The notes beneath the pieces are model-generated. The model was not told where the DNA came from. It did not search any database and saw only the letters and a list, made by a program, of their open reading frames with translations. This document shows positions 5,555 through 10,976 of a stretch of 10,976 nt of DNA, piece by piece. The stretch is from Bacillota bacterium. Lineage in GTDB: Bacteria > Bacillota > Dethiobacteria > DTU022. Every line of letters starts with the position of its first letter. The first letter of the stretch is position 1. The stretch covers positions 1 through 10,976 of the forward strand of contig JAAZPS010000099.1 in NCBI GenBank assembly GCA_012797095.1. Reading direction: 5' to 3'. The translations under genes and the position numbers were made by a program.

Positions 5555-6742
5555 ATGACAGCGGCAAGGGGCTGCAGAGGATCCGTTCCGGAGATCCTGC
5601 TCTGCGATCTTGACGCCTTTTTTGCTTCGGTGGAGCAGCGTGACTGCCCGGAATACCGGGGTAAACCGGTTGTCGTCGGGGGCAGCCTCTCCGGACGCGG
5701 AGTTGTCTCGACCTGTTCGTACGAGGCGCGGAAATTCGGCATTCATTCGGCCATGCCGGTGGAGCGGGCCCGGCAGCTCTGCCCCGGGGCGATCTTTTTG
5801 CGGGGCGATATGGGCAGGTACCGCAGCGTCTCCCGGCAGATCTTCGCCGTGTACGAACGCTTTACCCCGGAGATCGAGGTTGTCTCCATCGATGAGGCCT
5901 ATCTGGGGATGGTTGCGGGGGAGGGGCTGGCCGCTGCCGCCGAGATACACCGCGCCGTGCGCGAGGAGCTTTCGCTTTCGGTGACCGTCGGCGTTTCGGT
6001 GAACAAGCTGCTCTCCAAGATCGCCTCCGAGCTGGCCAAACCGGACCGGATCGGGACGCTCTGGCCCGAAGAGGTCCCCGGACTGCTCTGGCCGCTCACG
6101 CTGGAGGTGCTCCCCGGCCTCGGACCGGTTTCGGTGCAGAAGCTTAACCGCATCGGGATCGGCACTATCGGACAGCTGGCCGCCGCTCCCCTGGAGCTGC
6201 TCCGGAAATATTTCGGCAAGAGTGCCCTGCTCCTGCAGCGCAGCGCTCGCGGCATCGACAACCGCCCCCTGGAACCGCTCCGCCAGGCCAAATCTCTTTC
6301 CGAGGAGCGCACCTTTTCCAACGATCTGGCTGATGAAGAGGCGATCCGCGCCGTCCTCATCTCCCAGGCCGAGAGCCTCGGCTACCGGCTCCGCACCGGG
6401 GGGCTGCGGGCACGCAAGGTGGCGATCAAGCTGCGCTACGGCGATTTCAGCACGATCACCCGCGAGCAGACCCTTGCCGCGCCCACCGACGGCGATCTTC
6501 TCCTTTACGAGACCGCGGCGGGCCTTTTTGCCGCCCACAAGGGCCGCCCGCCTTGGCGCCTTATCGGCTTGCGGGTCTCCGACTTTTCCACCGGGGAGCA
6601 GCTCACCCTGTTTGACGCTCTCCCCGAAGAAAAGGAGAAAGAGCTGCAGCGCACCCGGGACCGGCTTCGCGAAAAGTACGGGGGCGCCGTGCTCTACCGG
6701 GCCCGCCGGCTGCTCAAACCGCCGCGGCGGGGGGAAGAATAA
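5555..6742 (+). CDS. dinB: DNA polymerase IV (Y-family translesion polymerase)
   Basis: This error-prone polymerase copies past damaged bases and is usually induced by DNA damage. The 395-residue reading shows the Y-family order: palm motif DLDAFFASVEQRD with metal ligand D18 and the aromatic steric-gate pair, then SYEARKFGI finger residues, the catalytic SIDE motif (D113, E114), VTVGVSVNKLLSKIAS and the thumb with GLGPVSVQKLNRIGI. A little-finger domain follows, and then the clamp-binding pentapeptide QLTLF (349-353) with a final basic helix. SIDEAYLG carries Gly118 where most relatives have Asp. The start is uncertain: GTG at 5534 and ATGs at 5537 and 5555 are all in frame. I chose 5555, the closest to the conserved core; it has only a G-run upstream. 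It is divergent from the reductase, and 192 bases separate it from the synthetase, so it is probably a single-gene unit. Confidence 0.93.
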   Translation: MTAARGCRGSVPEILLCDLDAFFASVEQRDCPEYRGKPVVVGGSLSGRGVVSTCSYEARKFGIHSAMPVERARQLCPGAIFLRGDMGRYRSVSRQIFAVYERFTPEIEVVSIDEAYLGMVAGEGLAAAAEIHRAVREELSLSVTVGVSVNKLLSKIASELAKPDRIGTLWPEEVPGLLWPLTLEVLPGLGPVSVQKLNRIGIGTIGQLAAAPLELLRKYFGKSALLLQRSARGIDNRPLEPLRQAKSLSEERTFSNDLADEEAIRAVLISQAESLGYRLRTGGLRARKVAIKLRYGDFSTITREQTLAAPTDGDLLLYETAAGLFAAHKGRPPWRLIGLRVSDFSTGEQLTLFDALPEEKEKELQRTRDRLREKYGGAVLYRARRLLKPPRRGEE

Positions 6743-6835
6743 CCGTGCGGCTCCATCCGGGAGCACCGGGCCCGGCTTCTTGAAATGATTATTTTATCTG
6801 GTGGCGGCAGGATTTTTCGTAATTTCCTTGAATTT

Positions 6836-6855
6836 CAATAGTATGCAGACTATTG
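6836..6855. promoter_or_regulatory. dyad overlapping the synthetase promoter (possible operator)
   Basis: CAATAGT (6836-6842) is perfectly matched by ACTATTG (6849-6855) around a 6-base ATGCAG centre. The right arm overlaps the candidate -35 box TTGTCA, so a bound protein could block or recruit polymerase. It could instead be a weak dinB terminator, since ATTTTTATT follows, but a 7 bp AT-rich stem is poor for that. Confidence 0.4.
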
Positions 6856-6881
6856 TCAATTTTTATTCTACATTGTGTTAT
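6853..6881 (+). promoter_or_regulatory. candidate promoter of the acyl-CoA synthetase gene
   Basis: TTGTCA (6853-6858) matches five of six -35 consensus bases. TGTTAT (6876-6881), 17 bases on, matches four of six -10 bases. The flanking DNA is much richer in AT than the coding regions. Transcription would start near 6889, about 45 bases before the start codon. Confidence 0.5.
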
Positions 6882-6891
6882 TGGTTAACTT

Positions 6892-6912
6892 ATCCTCGGG
6901 AAGTCCCGGGAT
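6892..6912 (+). other. hairpin at the predicted 5' end of the synthetase mRNA
   Basis: ATCC and CGGG (6892-6900, with one bulged T) pair with CCCG and GGAT (6905-6912) around an AAGT loop. It begins within a few bases of the predicted transcription start and ends 8 bases before the ribosome binding site AGGGAGG, leaving that site free. A 5' hairpin like this could stabilise the mRNA. Confidence 0.4.
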
Positions 6913-6934
6913 GACCAGATAGGGAGGTTTCATG

Positions 6935-9073
6935 ATGACGGAAAATCCGCTCAATGCTCTGATGAATCCCCGCTCCATTGCTACTGTTGGTGCGGGAAAT
7001 AACCCCACCAAGATGGGCACGATCCAGGCCTTAAGCATCATCAAGGACGGTTTCAAGGGAAAATTTTATCCCGTCCATCCGCAGGATAAAACGGTGCTGG
7101 GGCACAAGGCCTACCCCTCGGTTCTCGATCTACCCGAGGCTCCGGACCTGGCCGTCTTCATCGTTCCCACGGAGATGGTTCTCGGACTGATGGAGGATTT
7201 CGGCAAGATCGGCACCCGCAGAGCGGTGGTGATCACCGCCGGGTTCCGGGAGACCGGCGCCGAGGGGCTCGCCCTGGAGAAAGAGCTCAAAGAGATCACC
7301 CGGCGCTACGGGATCCGCTTTCTCGGGCCGAACTGTATCGGTCTGGTCAATACCGCCATTCCCCTCAACCTCACGGTGATGCCGCTAATGGGGCCGCCGG
7401 GGCTGCTGGGGATGGCCTCGCAGAGCGGAACCTATATCACCCAGACCCTGGGGCTGCTGCGGCGGCGGGGGATCCGCTTCAGCAAGGCAATCAGCCTGGG
7501 CAATGAGGCCGATATCGGGATCAACGAAGCGCTGGCCTACCTCGGCGAGGATAATGAGACCAGGGCCATCGCCCTCTATATCGAGGGGCTGCAGGACCCG
7601 GCCCGCTTTCTGGAGATAGCGCGCCGGATCACGCCGCATAAGCCCATCGTGGCCCAGTATGTCGGTGGCACCGCCGCCGGGGCGCGGGCCGGCTCGAGCC
7701 ACACCGGGGCCATGGCCGGTCCGGATCACCTTTACGACGGTCTGTTCAAGCAGGCCGGGATCATCCGGGTCTACTCGGTGGAAGATCTCTACGGGCTCGG
7801 TTGGGCCCTGGCAACGCAGCCTCCCCTGAAAGGGAAAAGGATCGGGGTGATCACCAATTCCGGCGGCCCGGGGACGGCCATGTCCGATACCTGCAATGCC
7901 GGCGGGCTGGAGGTCCCCGTCTTTTCAAAGGAACTGCAGCAGCAGATCCGGCCGCTCATTCCGAAACAGGGCGCCTACCGCAATCCCGTGGATCTGACCT
8001 TCTTTCTCAGTGCCGAGGCCATCGGCCTGACCATTCCCGAGCTGGTCATGAAGAGCGGTGAGGTCGACGGCATCGTCCTGCACGGGGCCATGGGGACCGG
8101 CTTTATGGAGGAGCTCTATATCCATACCGGCGAATTTCTGGGGATATCCTGCGAGCAGTTTGTTGAATTTGCCCGCGAAGATCTCACTCCTGCACTTTCT
8201 TTGCCCGGAAAATACGATCTGCCCTTCCTGGTCTCCTCCTTTCTCGATGAAAATGACGATTTCAACCGGGGTTACCGGGAGTACAATGTTCCGGTCTACG
8301 ACTCGCCGGAGAAGACCGCCCGGGCGATGAATACCCTCTGGGAATACCGCCAGATCCAGCAGCGGGCTCCTGCAGAGAATTCCCCGCTGCCGCCCGCCGA
8401 TGAAGCGGCGGCGGCGCTGATCGCGGCGGCGGTGGAGCAGGGCGCCTCGATCCTCGATGAGTACAGCTCCAAACGGGTGCTCGCCTGCTACGGGATCCCT
8501 GTCAGCGATGAGGGGATGGCCCGTACGGCCGGGGAAGCAGTGGAGCAGGCCCGCCGGATCGGCTATCCGGTGGTGCTGAAGGGATGCTCCAGCGAGATCG
8601 CTCACAAAACAGGCCGGGGGCTGATCCACCTGCAGATCAAGGACGACGAGGCCGCAGTCCGTGCTTTTGAAGCGATCCAGGAGGCGGCGGGAGAGGCGCT
8701 CCCGGTGCTGGTGGCGCAGATGGTCCGCGGCGATCGTGAGCTCGTCGCCGGAGCGCTGCGTCAGCCCGGCTTCGGCCCCTGCGTCATGTTCGGGCTGGGC
8801 GGCATCTTCACCGAAGCGCTGCGCGATACCGTTTTCCGGATGGCTCCGCTGGACAGGGTTGTCGCCCTCGAGATGCTCGAATCGATCAGGACAAAGGAAC
8901 TTCTCGGCGAATTCCGGGGGATGCCCGCTGCAGACAGGGCGGCGCTCGCCGCAATTCTGCAGAAGACGGGCAACCTGCTGCTGCTCCATCCCCAGATCCA
9001 GGAGATCGACCTGAACCCGATCATCCTGGCCGGTTCCCGCCCCGTGGTCGTCGACGCCCTGATCACCGTATGA
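6935..9073 (+). CDS. ADP-forming acetyl/acyl-CoA synthetase, fused alpha-beta
   Basis: The enzyme converts an acyl-CoA, ADP and phosphate to the acid, CoA and ATP, making ATP by substrate-level phosphorylation in fermenting anaerobes; the reverse reaction activates acids. The 712 residues hold a CoA-binding Rossmann domain at 1 to about 130 (NPRSIATVGAGNNPTKMG), two CoA-ligase domains at about 145-460 and a C-terminal ATP-grasp domain from about 490. The phosphohistidine of the alpha part is seen in SSHTGAMAG (H256), and a second relay His in EIAHKTGRG (H557). TNSGGPGTAMSD and EIDLNPIIL are further family marks. The alpha-then-beta order in one chain is complete, with no break. AGGGAGG is 7 bases before the ATG at 6935; an ATG at 6932 is also possible but only 4 bases away. 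The acid substrate cannot be told: acetate, propionate or branched/aryl acids are all handled by relatives. It appears to be transcribed alone. Confidence 0.92.
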   Translation: MTENPLNALMNPRSIATVGAGNNPTKMGTIQALSIIKDGFKGKFYPVHPQDKTVLGHKAYPSVLDLPEAPDLAVFIVPTEMVLGLMEDFGKIGTRRAVVITAGFRETGAEGLALEKELKEITRRYGIRFLGPNCIGLVNTAIPLNLTVMPLMGPPGLLGMASQSGTYITQTLGLLRRRGIRFSKAISLGNEADIGINEALAYLGEDNETRAIALYIEGLQDPARFLEIARRITPHKPIVAQYVGGTAAGARAGSSHTGAMAGPDHLYDGLFKQAGIIRVYSVEDLYGLGWALATQPPLKGKRIGVITNSGGPGTAMSDTCNAGGLEVPVFSKELQQQIRPLIPKQGAYRNPVDLTFFLSAEAIGLTIPELVMKSGEVDGIVLHGAMGTGFMEELYIHTGEFLGISCEQFVEFAREDLTPALSLPGKYDLPFLVSSFLDENDDFNRGYREYNVPVYDSPEKTARAMNTLWEYRQIQQRAPAENSPLPPADEAAAALIAAAVEQGASILDEYSSKRVLACYGIPVSDEGMARTAGEAVEQARRIGYPVVLKGCSSEIAHKTGRGLIHLQIKDDEAAVRAFEAIQEAAGEALPVLVAQMVRGDRELVAGALRQPGFGPCVMFGLGGIFTEALRDTVFRMAPLDRVVALEMLESIRTKELLGEFRGMPAADRAALAAILQKTGNLLLLHPQIQEIDLNPIILAGSRPVVVDALITV

Positions 9074-9116
9074 CCCAGGGGCGGTTTTACAGTTACACCT
9101 TGGTCTGAACGTACCG

Positions 9117-9155
9117 CGGGCCGGGCTTGCCCGGCCCGGCGGGCAGACGGCCCGC
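9117..9155 (+). terminator. twin GC hairpins after the synthetase gene
   Basis: CGGGCCGGGC (9117-9126) pairs perfectly with 9129-9138 around a TT, or as 9 bp with a CTTG tetraloop. It is followed directly by GCGGGC (9139-9144) pairing with GCCCGC (9150-9155) around AGACG. They lie 43 bases past the synthetase stop. No T-run follows, so this would be a U-less terminator or a 3' end barrier against exonucleases. Confidence 0.45.
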
Positions 9156-9332
9156 TGCCGAAGCCACTTTATCCATCGGCCTGGCCCGCGCCTTGCCGGC
9201 ATCTTTTCCCGGAGAACTTCTGCCCGGAGCGCGCCTCGCCTGCTGCACCTGGTTCGGCTCCAGCACACTGCTGACCGATCCTTCCTACCTGCACTGCCGG
9301 AGCCGGGGGTCGCTCACCAGCCGCCCGCTTTA

Positions 9333-9355
9333 TCACCGGTGAACGGCTCCCGTTC
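9333..9355. promoter_or_regulatory. overlapping palindromes upstream of the SRAP operon
   Basis: TCACCGGTGA (9333-9342) is a perfect 10 bp palindrome. GAACGGCTCCCGTTC (9341-9355) is a second, with 6 bp arms and a CTC centre, sharing two bases with the first. They lie about 80 bases before the start codon. GAAC and GTTC are the half-sites of Gram-positive LexA boxes, but here they are 7 rather than 4 bases apart. A repressor or SOS-type operator is possible but unproven. Confidence 0.35.
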
Positions 9356-9436
9356 GTAAATATTTCCCCATGGTAGGAATCGGGCCCCCTGAAAGCGAAT
9401 AGCAAAAATGAAAGAGAGCATCCGGAGGGAACTGTT

Positions 9437-10093
9437 ATGTGCGGCCGCTTTGCCCTGGTGGTGGAGAGACGGATCCTGGAGCTGCTTTTCCAGATCGAAC
9501 TGCTGGAAGAGATCGGTTTCCGCTACAATATTGCCCCTACGGAGCTGCTGCCGGCAGTCCGCCACCGCCCCGGCGGGGAAAATGAGCTGATCCGCCTCCG
9601 GTGGGGGCTGGTTCCCTCCTGGGCTAAAGGTAAACCGGGCGGCACCGGGCTGATCAATATCCGCGCCGAAACCGCCGCCTCCAAATTCGGCAGCGCTTTT
9701 CGCAGGCGCCGGGTGCTACTCCCGGCAAGCGGCTTCTACGAATGGCGCCGGGAGGGCAAGGTCAAGCAGCCCTACTATATGCAGCGGCAGGACCGACGGC
9801 CCTTTGCTTTTGGTGGGCTTTATGAAAACAGCCGCCGGGAACCGGAAAGGCCCGAAAACTGCGCCATCATCACCACTGCAGCGAACTCCCTCATCGAACC
9901 GCTGCATCACCGCATGCCGCTGATCGTTCCCGAAGAGCTCTATCCGCTCTGGCTCGATCCCGCCGCCCCGCCGGAGCAGCTGCGGCAGATCCTGCAGCCC
10001 TTCCCGGCAGAGGAACTGGAGGCGTACCCCGTCTCCAGGGCGGTTAACAGCCCCGCCTTCGATCACCCCGACTGCATCAGAAAGGAATCATAG
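9437..10093 (+). CDS. yedK: SRAP-domain abasic-site DNA-protein crosslinking protein (YedK/HMCES family)
   Basis: SRAP proteins bind abasic sites in single-stranded DNA and form a thiazolidine link through the amino-terminal cysteine, shielding the lesion from cleavage and error-prone bypass. All active-site parts are visible in the 218 residues: Cys2 exposed once Met1 is removed (MCGRF), Asn31 in YNIAPTE, RWGLVPSWA at 55-63, NIRAETA at 74-80, catalytic Glu102 in SGFYEW and His157 in the HHRMP motif. Length is that of bacterial family members. GGAGG lies 8 bases before the ATG. The next gene begins only 6 bases after this stop codon, so the two form an operon. The older name SOS response-associated peptidase reflects the genomic context of the family; whether the protein acts on other proteins is unsettled. 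Palindromes upstream suggest regulated expression. Confidence 0.95.
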   Translation: MCGRFALVVERRILELLFQIELLEEIGFRYNIAPTELLPAVRHRPGGENELIRLRWGLVPSWAKGKPGGTGLINIRAETAASKFGSAFRRRRVLLPASGFYEWRREGKVKQPYYMQRQDRRPFAFGGLYENSRREPERPENCAIITTAANSLIEPLHHRMPLIVPEELYPLWLDPAAPPEQLRQILQPFPAEELEAYPVSRAVNSPAFDHPDCIRKES

Positions 10094-10099
10094 CAGACG

Positions 10100-10864
10100 G
10101 TGGCTTCACCCGATCTTAGCGCACTGCAGTATCTACCGGAGGAGATCCTGGAAAAGCGGGAAGCGGTGCGCCGGACGCTGCTCCAGCGCTCCTCCCGGAT
10201 CACCGACGGCTGCATCAGCATTATTCACCAGTCAGATCTGGCCCTGCTTTTCGAACTTTACGATCAGATCTTTTTTCACCGCTATTTCCGGGACCATTTC
10301 AGGGGAAAGATCTCTTTTTCGCTCTCCTCACAGATGACCAAAAGTGCCGGCAAGCTGCTCTACCGGAAAGATCTGCCGGCGCTCTCCCCGGGTGAAGAGC
10401 GCTACGAACTGCGGATCAGTGCTTTGCTGCTCTTCAGTTACGGTAGCCTTGAGCGGGACAAGGTGGTCAACGGGATCACTACCCGGGATAGCCTGGAAGC
10501 GCTCCAGCTGGTCTTCGAGCACGAGCTGATCCACCTCATCGAGCTGCGCCGGTTCAAAAAAAGCAGCTGCAGTCAGGCGCGCTTTCAGACCCTTGCCTTC
10601 AATATTTTCGGCCATACGGGCAGCACTCACCAACTTCCCGCAATCGCTGAGATCGGCCGGGAGAGATACGGGCTGGCGGTGGGAGATTGGGTCAGTTTCC
10701 AATTCGAAGGTGAGCGCTTGAGCGGTGTTATCAACCGGATCACCAAGCGAGCCACGGTCATGGTGCCCCATAAGAGCGGAGATTTCCAGGATCAGGAGGG
10801 AAAACGCTACCGCAAATACTATATCGCCCTGAGTCTGCTGGAAAAAAGTTCCCGGAGACGATAA
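10100..10864 (+). CDS. SprT-like zinc metalloprotease with C-terminal beta-barrel-like domain
   Basis: This 254-residue protein resembles the SprT/SPRTN family, whose animal member degrades proteins crosslinked to DNA. Residues about 40-185 form the SprT-like core: a helical start (LALLFELYDQIFFHRYF), a beta section with RISALLLF, the zinc-binding HELIH (H141, E142, H145) and a likely third ligand His172 in NIFGHTGSTHQL. Residues about 193-250 (VGDWVSFQFEGERLSGVINRI to KYYIALSLL) look like a small SH3/KOW-type barrel that may bind nucleic acid. There are no paired cysteines, so the zinc ribbon of classical SprT is absent. The GTG start at 10100 is 6 bases after the SRAP stop codon; its nearest ribosome binding site, AAGGA at 10082-10086, is 13 bases away, so translation probably depends on the SRAP gene. 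The frame cannot extend upstream because the SRAP TAG is in phase. Substrate and protease activity are inferred. Confidence 0.8.
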   Translation: MASPDLSALQYLPEEILEKREAVRRTLLQRSSRITDGCISIIHQSDLALLFELYDQIFFHRYFRDHFRGKISFSLSSQMTKSAGKLLYRKDLPALSPGEERYELRISALLLFSYGSLERDKVVNGITTRDSLEALQLVFEHELIHLIELRRFKKSSCSQARFQTLAFNIFGHTGSTHQLPAIAEIGRERYGLAVGDWVSFQFEGERLSGVINRITKRATVMVPHKSGDFQDQEGKRYRKYYIALSLLEKSSRRR

Positions 10865-10880
10865 CAGAAGAAGCGAGTTC

Positions 10881-10900
10881 GAAATGACCGGCATCATTTC
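10881..10900 (+). terminator. small stem-loop after the SRAP-SprT operon
   Basis: GAAATGA (10881-10887) is perfectly complementary to TCATTTC (10894-10900) around CCGGCA, 16 bases after the SprT-like stop codon and followed by TT. The stem is AT-rich and short. Together with the repeat hairpin just downstream it may end or stabilise the operon mRNA. Its left arm lies outside the shared repeat, so the left-end copy cannot form it. Confidence 0.35.
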
Positions 10901-10933
10901 TTGTCATCCTGAGCAAAGCGAAGGATCTCAGGG
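10888..10933 (+). repeat. intergenic hairpin repeat, copy C
   Basis: This is the inverted counterpart of 283-328 (44 of 46 bases the same). The core at 10903-10929 folds as ATCCT/AGGAT arms, GA opposite GA, a GC/GC inner stem and an AAA loop. A second fold is possible, pairing CCTGAG (10908-10913) with CTCAGG (10927-10932). It lies just after the SRAP-SprT operon, so it may be transcribed with it. Confidence 0.85.
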
Positions 10934-10961
10934 TCAAGAGGTCTGGTGGGACAGTATGGAC

Positions 10962-10976
10962 GGGACAAGAGGGACG
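10962..10976 (+). repeat. GGGACAAGAGGGACG module of the composite repeat
   Basis: These 15 bases match both units of the tandem duplication at 230-263 in reverse complement. A related GGTGGGACAGTATGGACG lies just before it. The element is cut by the window end and probably continues as further units outside. Confidence 0.7.

Larger units (their letters stand above)
9074..9436. other. gene-free intergenic stretch between synthetase and SRAP genes
   Basis: These 363 bases carry short open frames on both strands, but none has a good ribosome binding site or recognisable protein sequence. The left part holds two adjacent GC hairpins; the right part holds two abutting palindromes and an AT-richer run (about 9357-9366) that should contain the promoter of the SRAP operon, although I cannot place clear -35 and -10 boxes. 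The middle, about 9160-9325, could be decayed coding sequence, but I see nothing that shows it. Confidence 0.55.

Noticed and set aside
5459..6766. 435-codon open frame on the minus strand
   Set aside because: It is the antisense shadow of DNA polymerase IV, rich in Gly, Pro, Arg and Ala with no family features.
6872..6889. Rex-type redox operator near GTTAAC
   Set aside because: Only the right half resembles TTAAC; the left half does not mirror it.
7925..9268. 447-codon open frame on the minus strand
   Set aside because: It runs antisense to the synthetase and into the gene-free stretch, with no conserved motif or ribosome binding site.
9341..9355. Standard Gram-positive LexA box
   Set aside because: The half-sites are GAAC and GTTC but 7 bases apart instead of 4, so I report only a palindrome.
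9074..9436. Small RNA or riboswitch in the long gap
   Set aside because: Hairpins are present, but I recognise no known aptamer pattern and no clear promoter and terminator pair that would define an RNA gene.
10091..10093. Programmed TAG readthrough or pyrrolysine insertion
   Set aside because: TAG ends three other intact genes here at normal lengths, and the SRAP protein is complete at its stop.

Overview
The window looks like chromosomal DNA of a GC-rich anaerobic bacterium, most likely a high-GC clostridial-type Firmicute. This rests on a short transaldolase of the Bacillus/Clostridia type, strong purine-rich ribosome binding sites, and acyl-CoA enzymes typical of anaerobes (a fused ADP-forming acetyl-CoA synthetase, a 4Fe-4S dienoyl-CoA reductase-like flavoenzyme and a CoA-transferase fused to a GNAT domain). 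A deltaproteobacterium-like host is the main alternative. No 16S or other taxonomic marker is present, so the assignment is inference. I see no phage, plasmid, transposase, tRNA, rRNA or CRISPR.

Layout: (1) 1-500 is gene-free and repeat-rich. It holds a degenerate 28-29 bp tandem array, two copies of a hairpin repeat related to GTCATCCTGAG..GAAGGATCTC, a 17 bp tandem duplication, a strong hairpin and the probable transaldolase terminator. (2) 501-1148 (-) is transaldolase, with a promoter-like dyad and a possible 20-codon upstream ORF in its leader. (3) 1436-3310 (+) is an acetyl-CoA hydrolase/CoA-transferase fused to a GNAT acetyltransferase. (4) 3347-5365 (-) is an FMN/FAD/4Fe-4S enoate or 2,4-dienoyl-CoA reductase, convergent with the previous gene. 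(5) 5555-6742 (+) is DNA polymerase IV, divergent from the reductase. (6) 6935-9073 (+) is a fused alpha-beta ADP-forming acyl-CoA synthetase with its own promoter, a dyad and a 5' hairpin. (7) 9074-9436 is gene-free, with two GC hairpins and tandem palindromes. (8) 9437-10864 (+) is a two-gene operon of a SRAP/YedK abasic-site crosslinking protein and an HExxH SprT-like protease. (9) 10881-10976 holds another copy of the hairpin repeat, inverted relative to the left-end copy.

Functionally there are two themes. The CoA-transferase, the dienoyl-CoA reductase-like enzyme and the ADP-forming synthetase fit acyl-CoA breakdown with ATP made at the thioester step. Pol IV, SRAP and the SprT-like protease fit DNA damage tolerance. 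The most interesting unit is the SRAP-SprT pair: one protein makes a protective covalent adduct at abasic sites, and the other belongs to the family that in animals degrades DNA-protein crosslinks. The gene block is bracketed by inverted copies of an intergenic repeat whose hairpin shows compensatory change.
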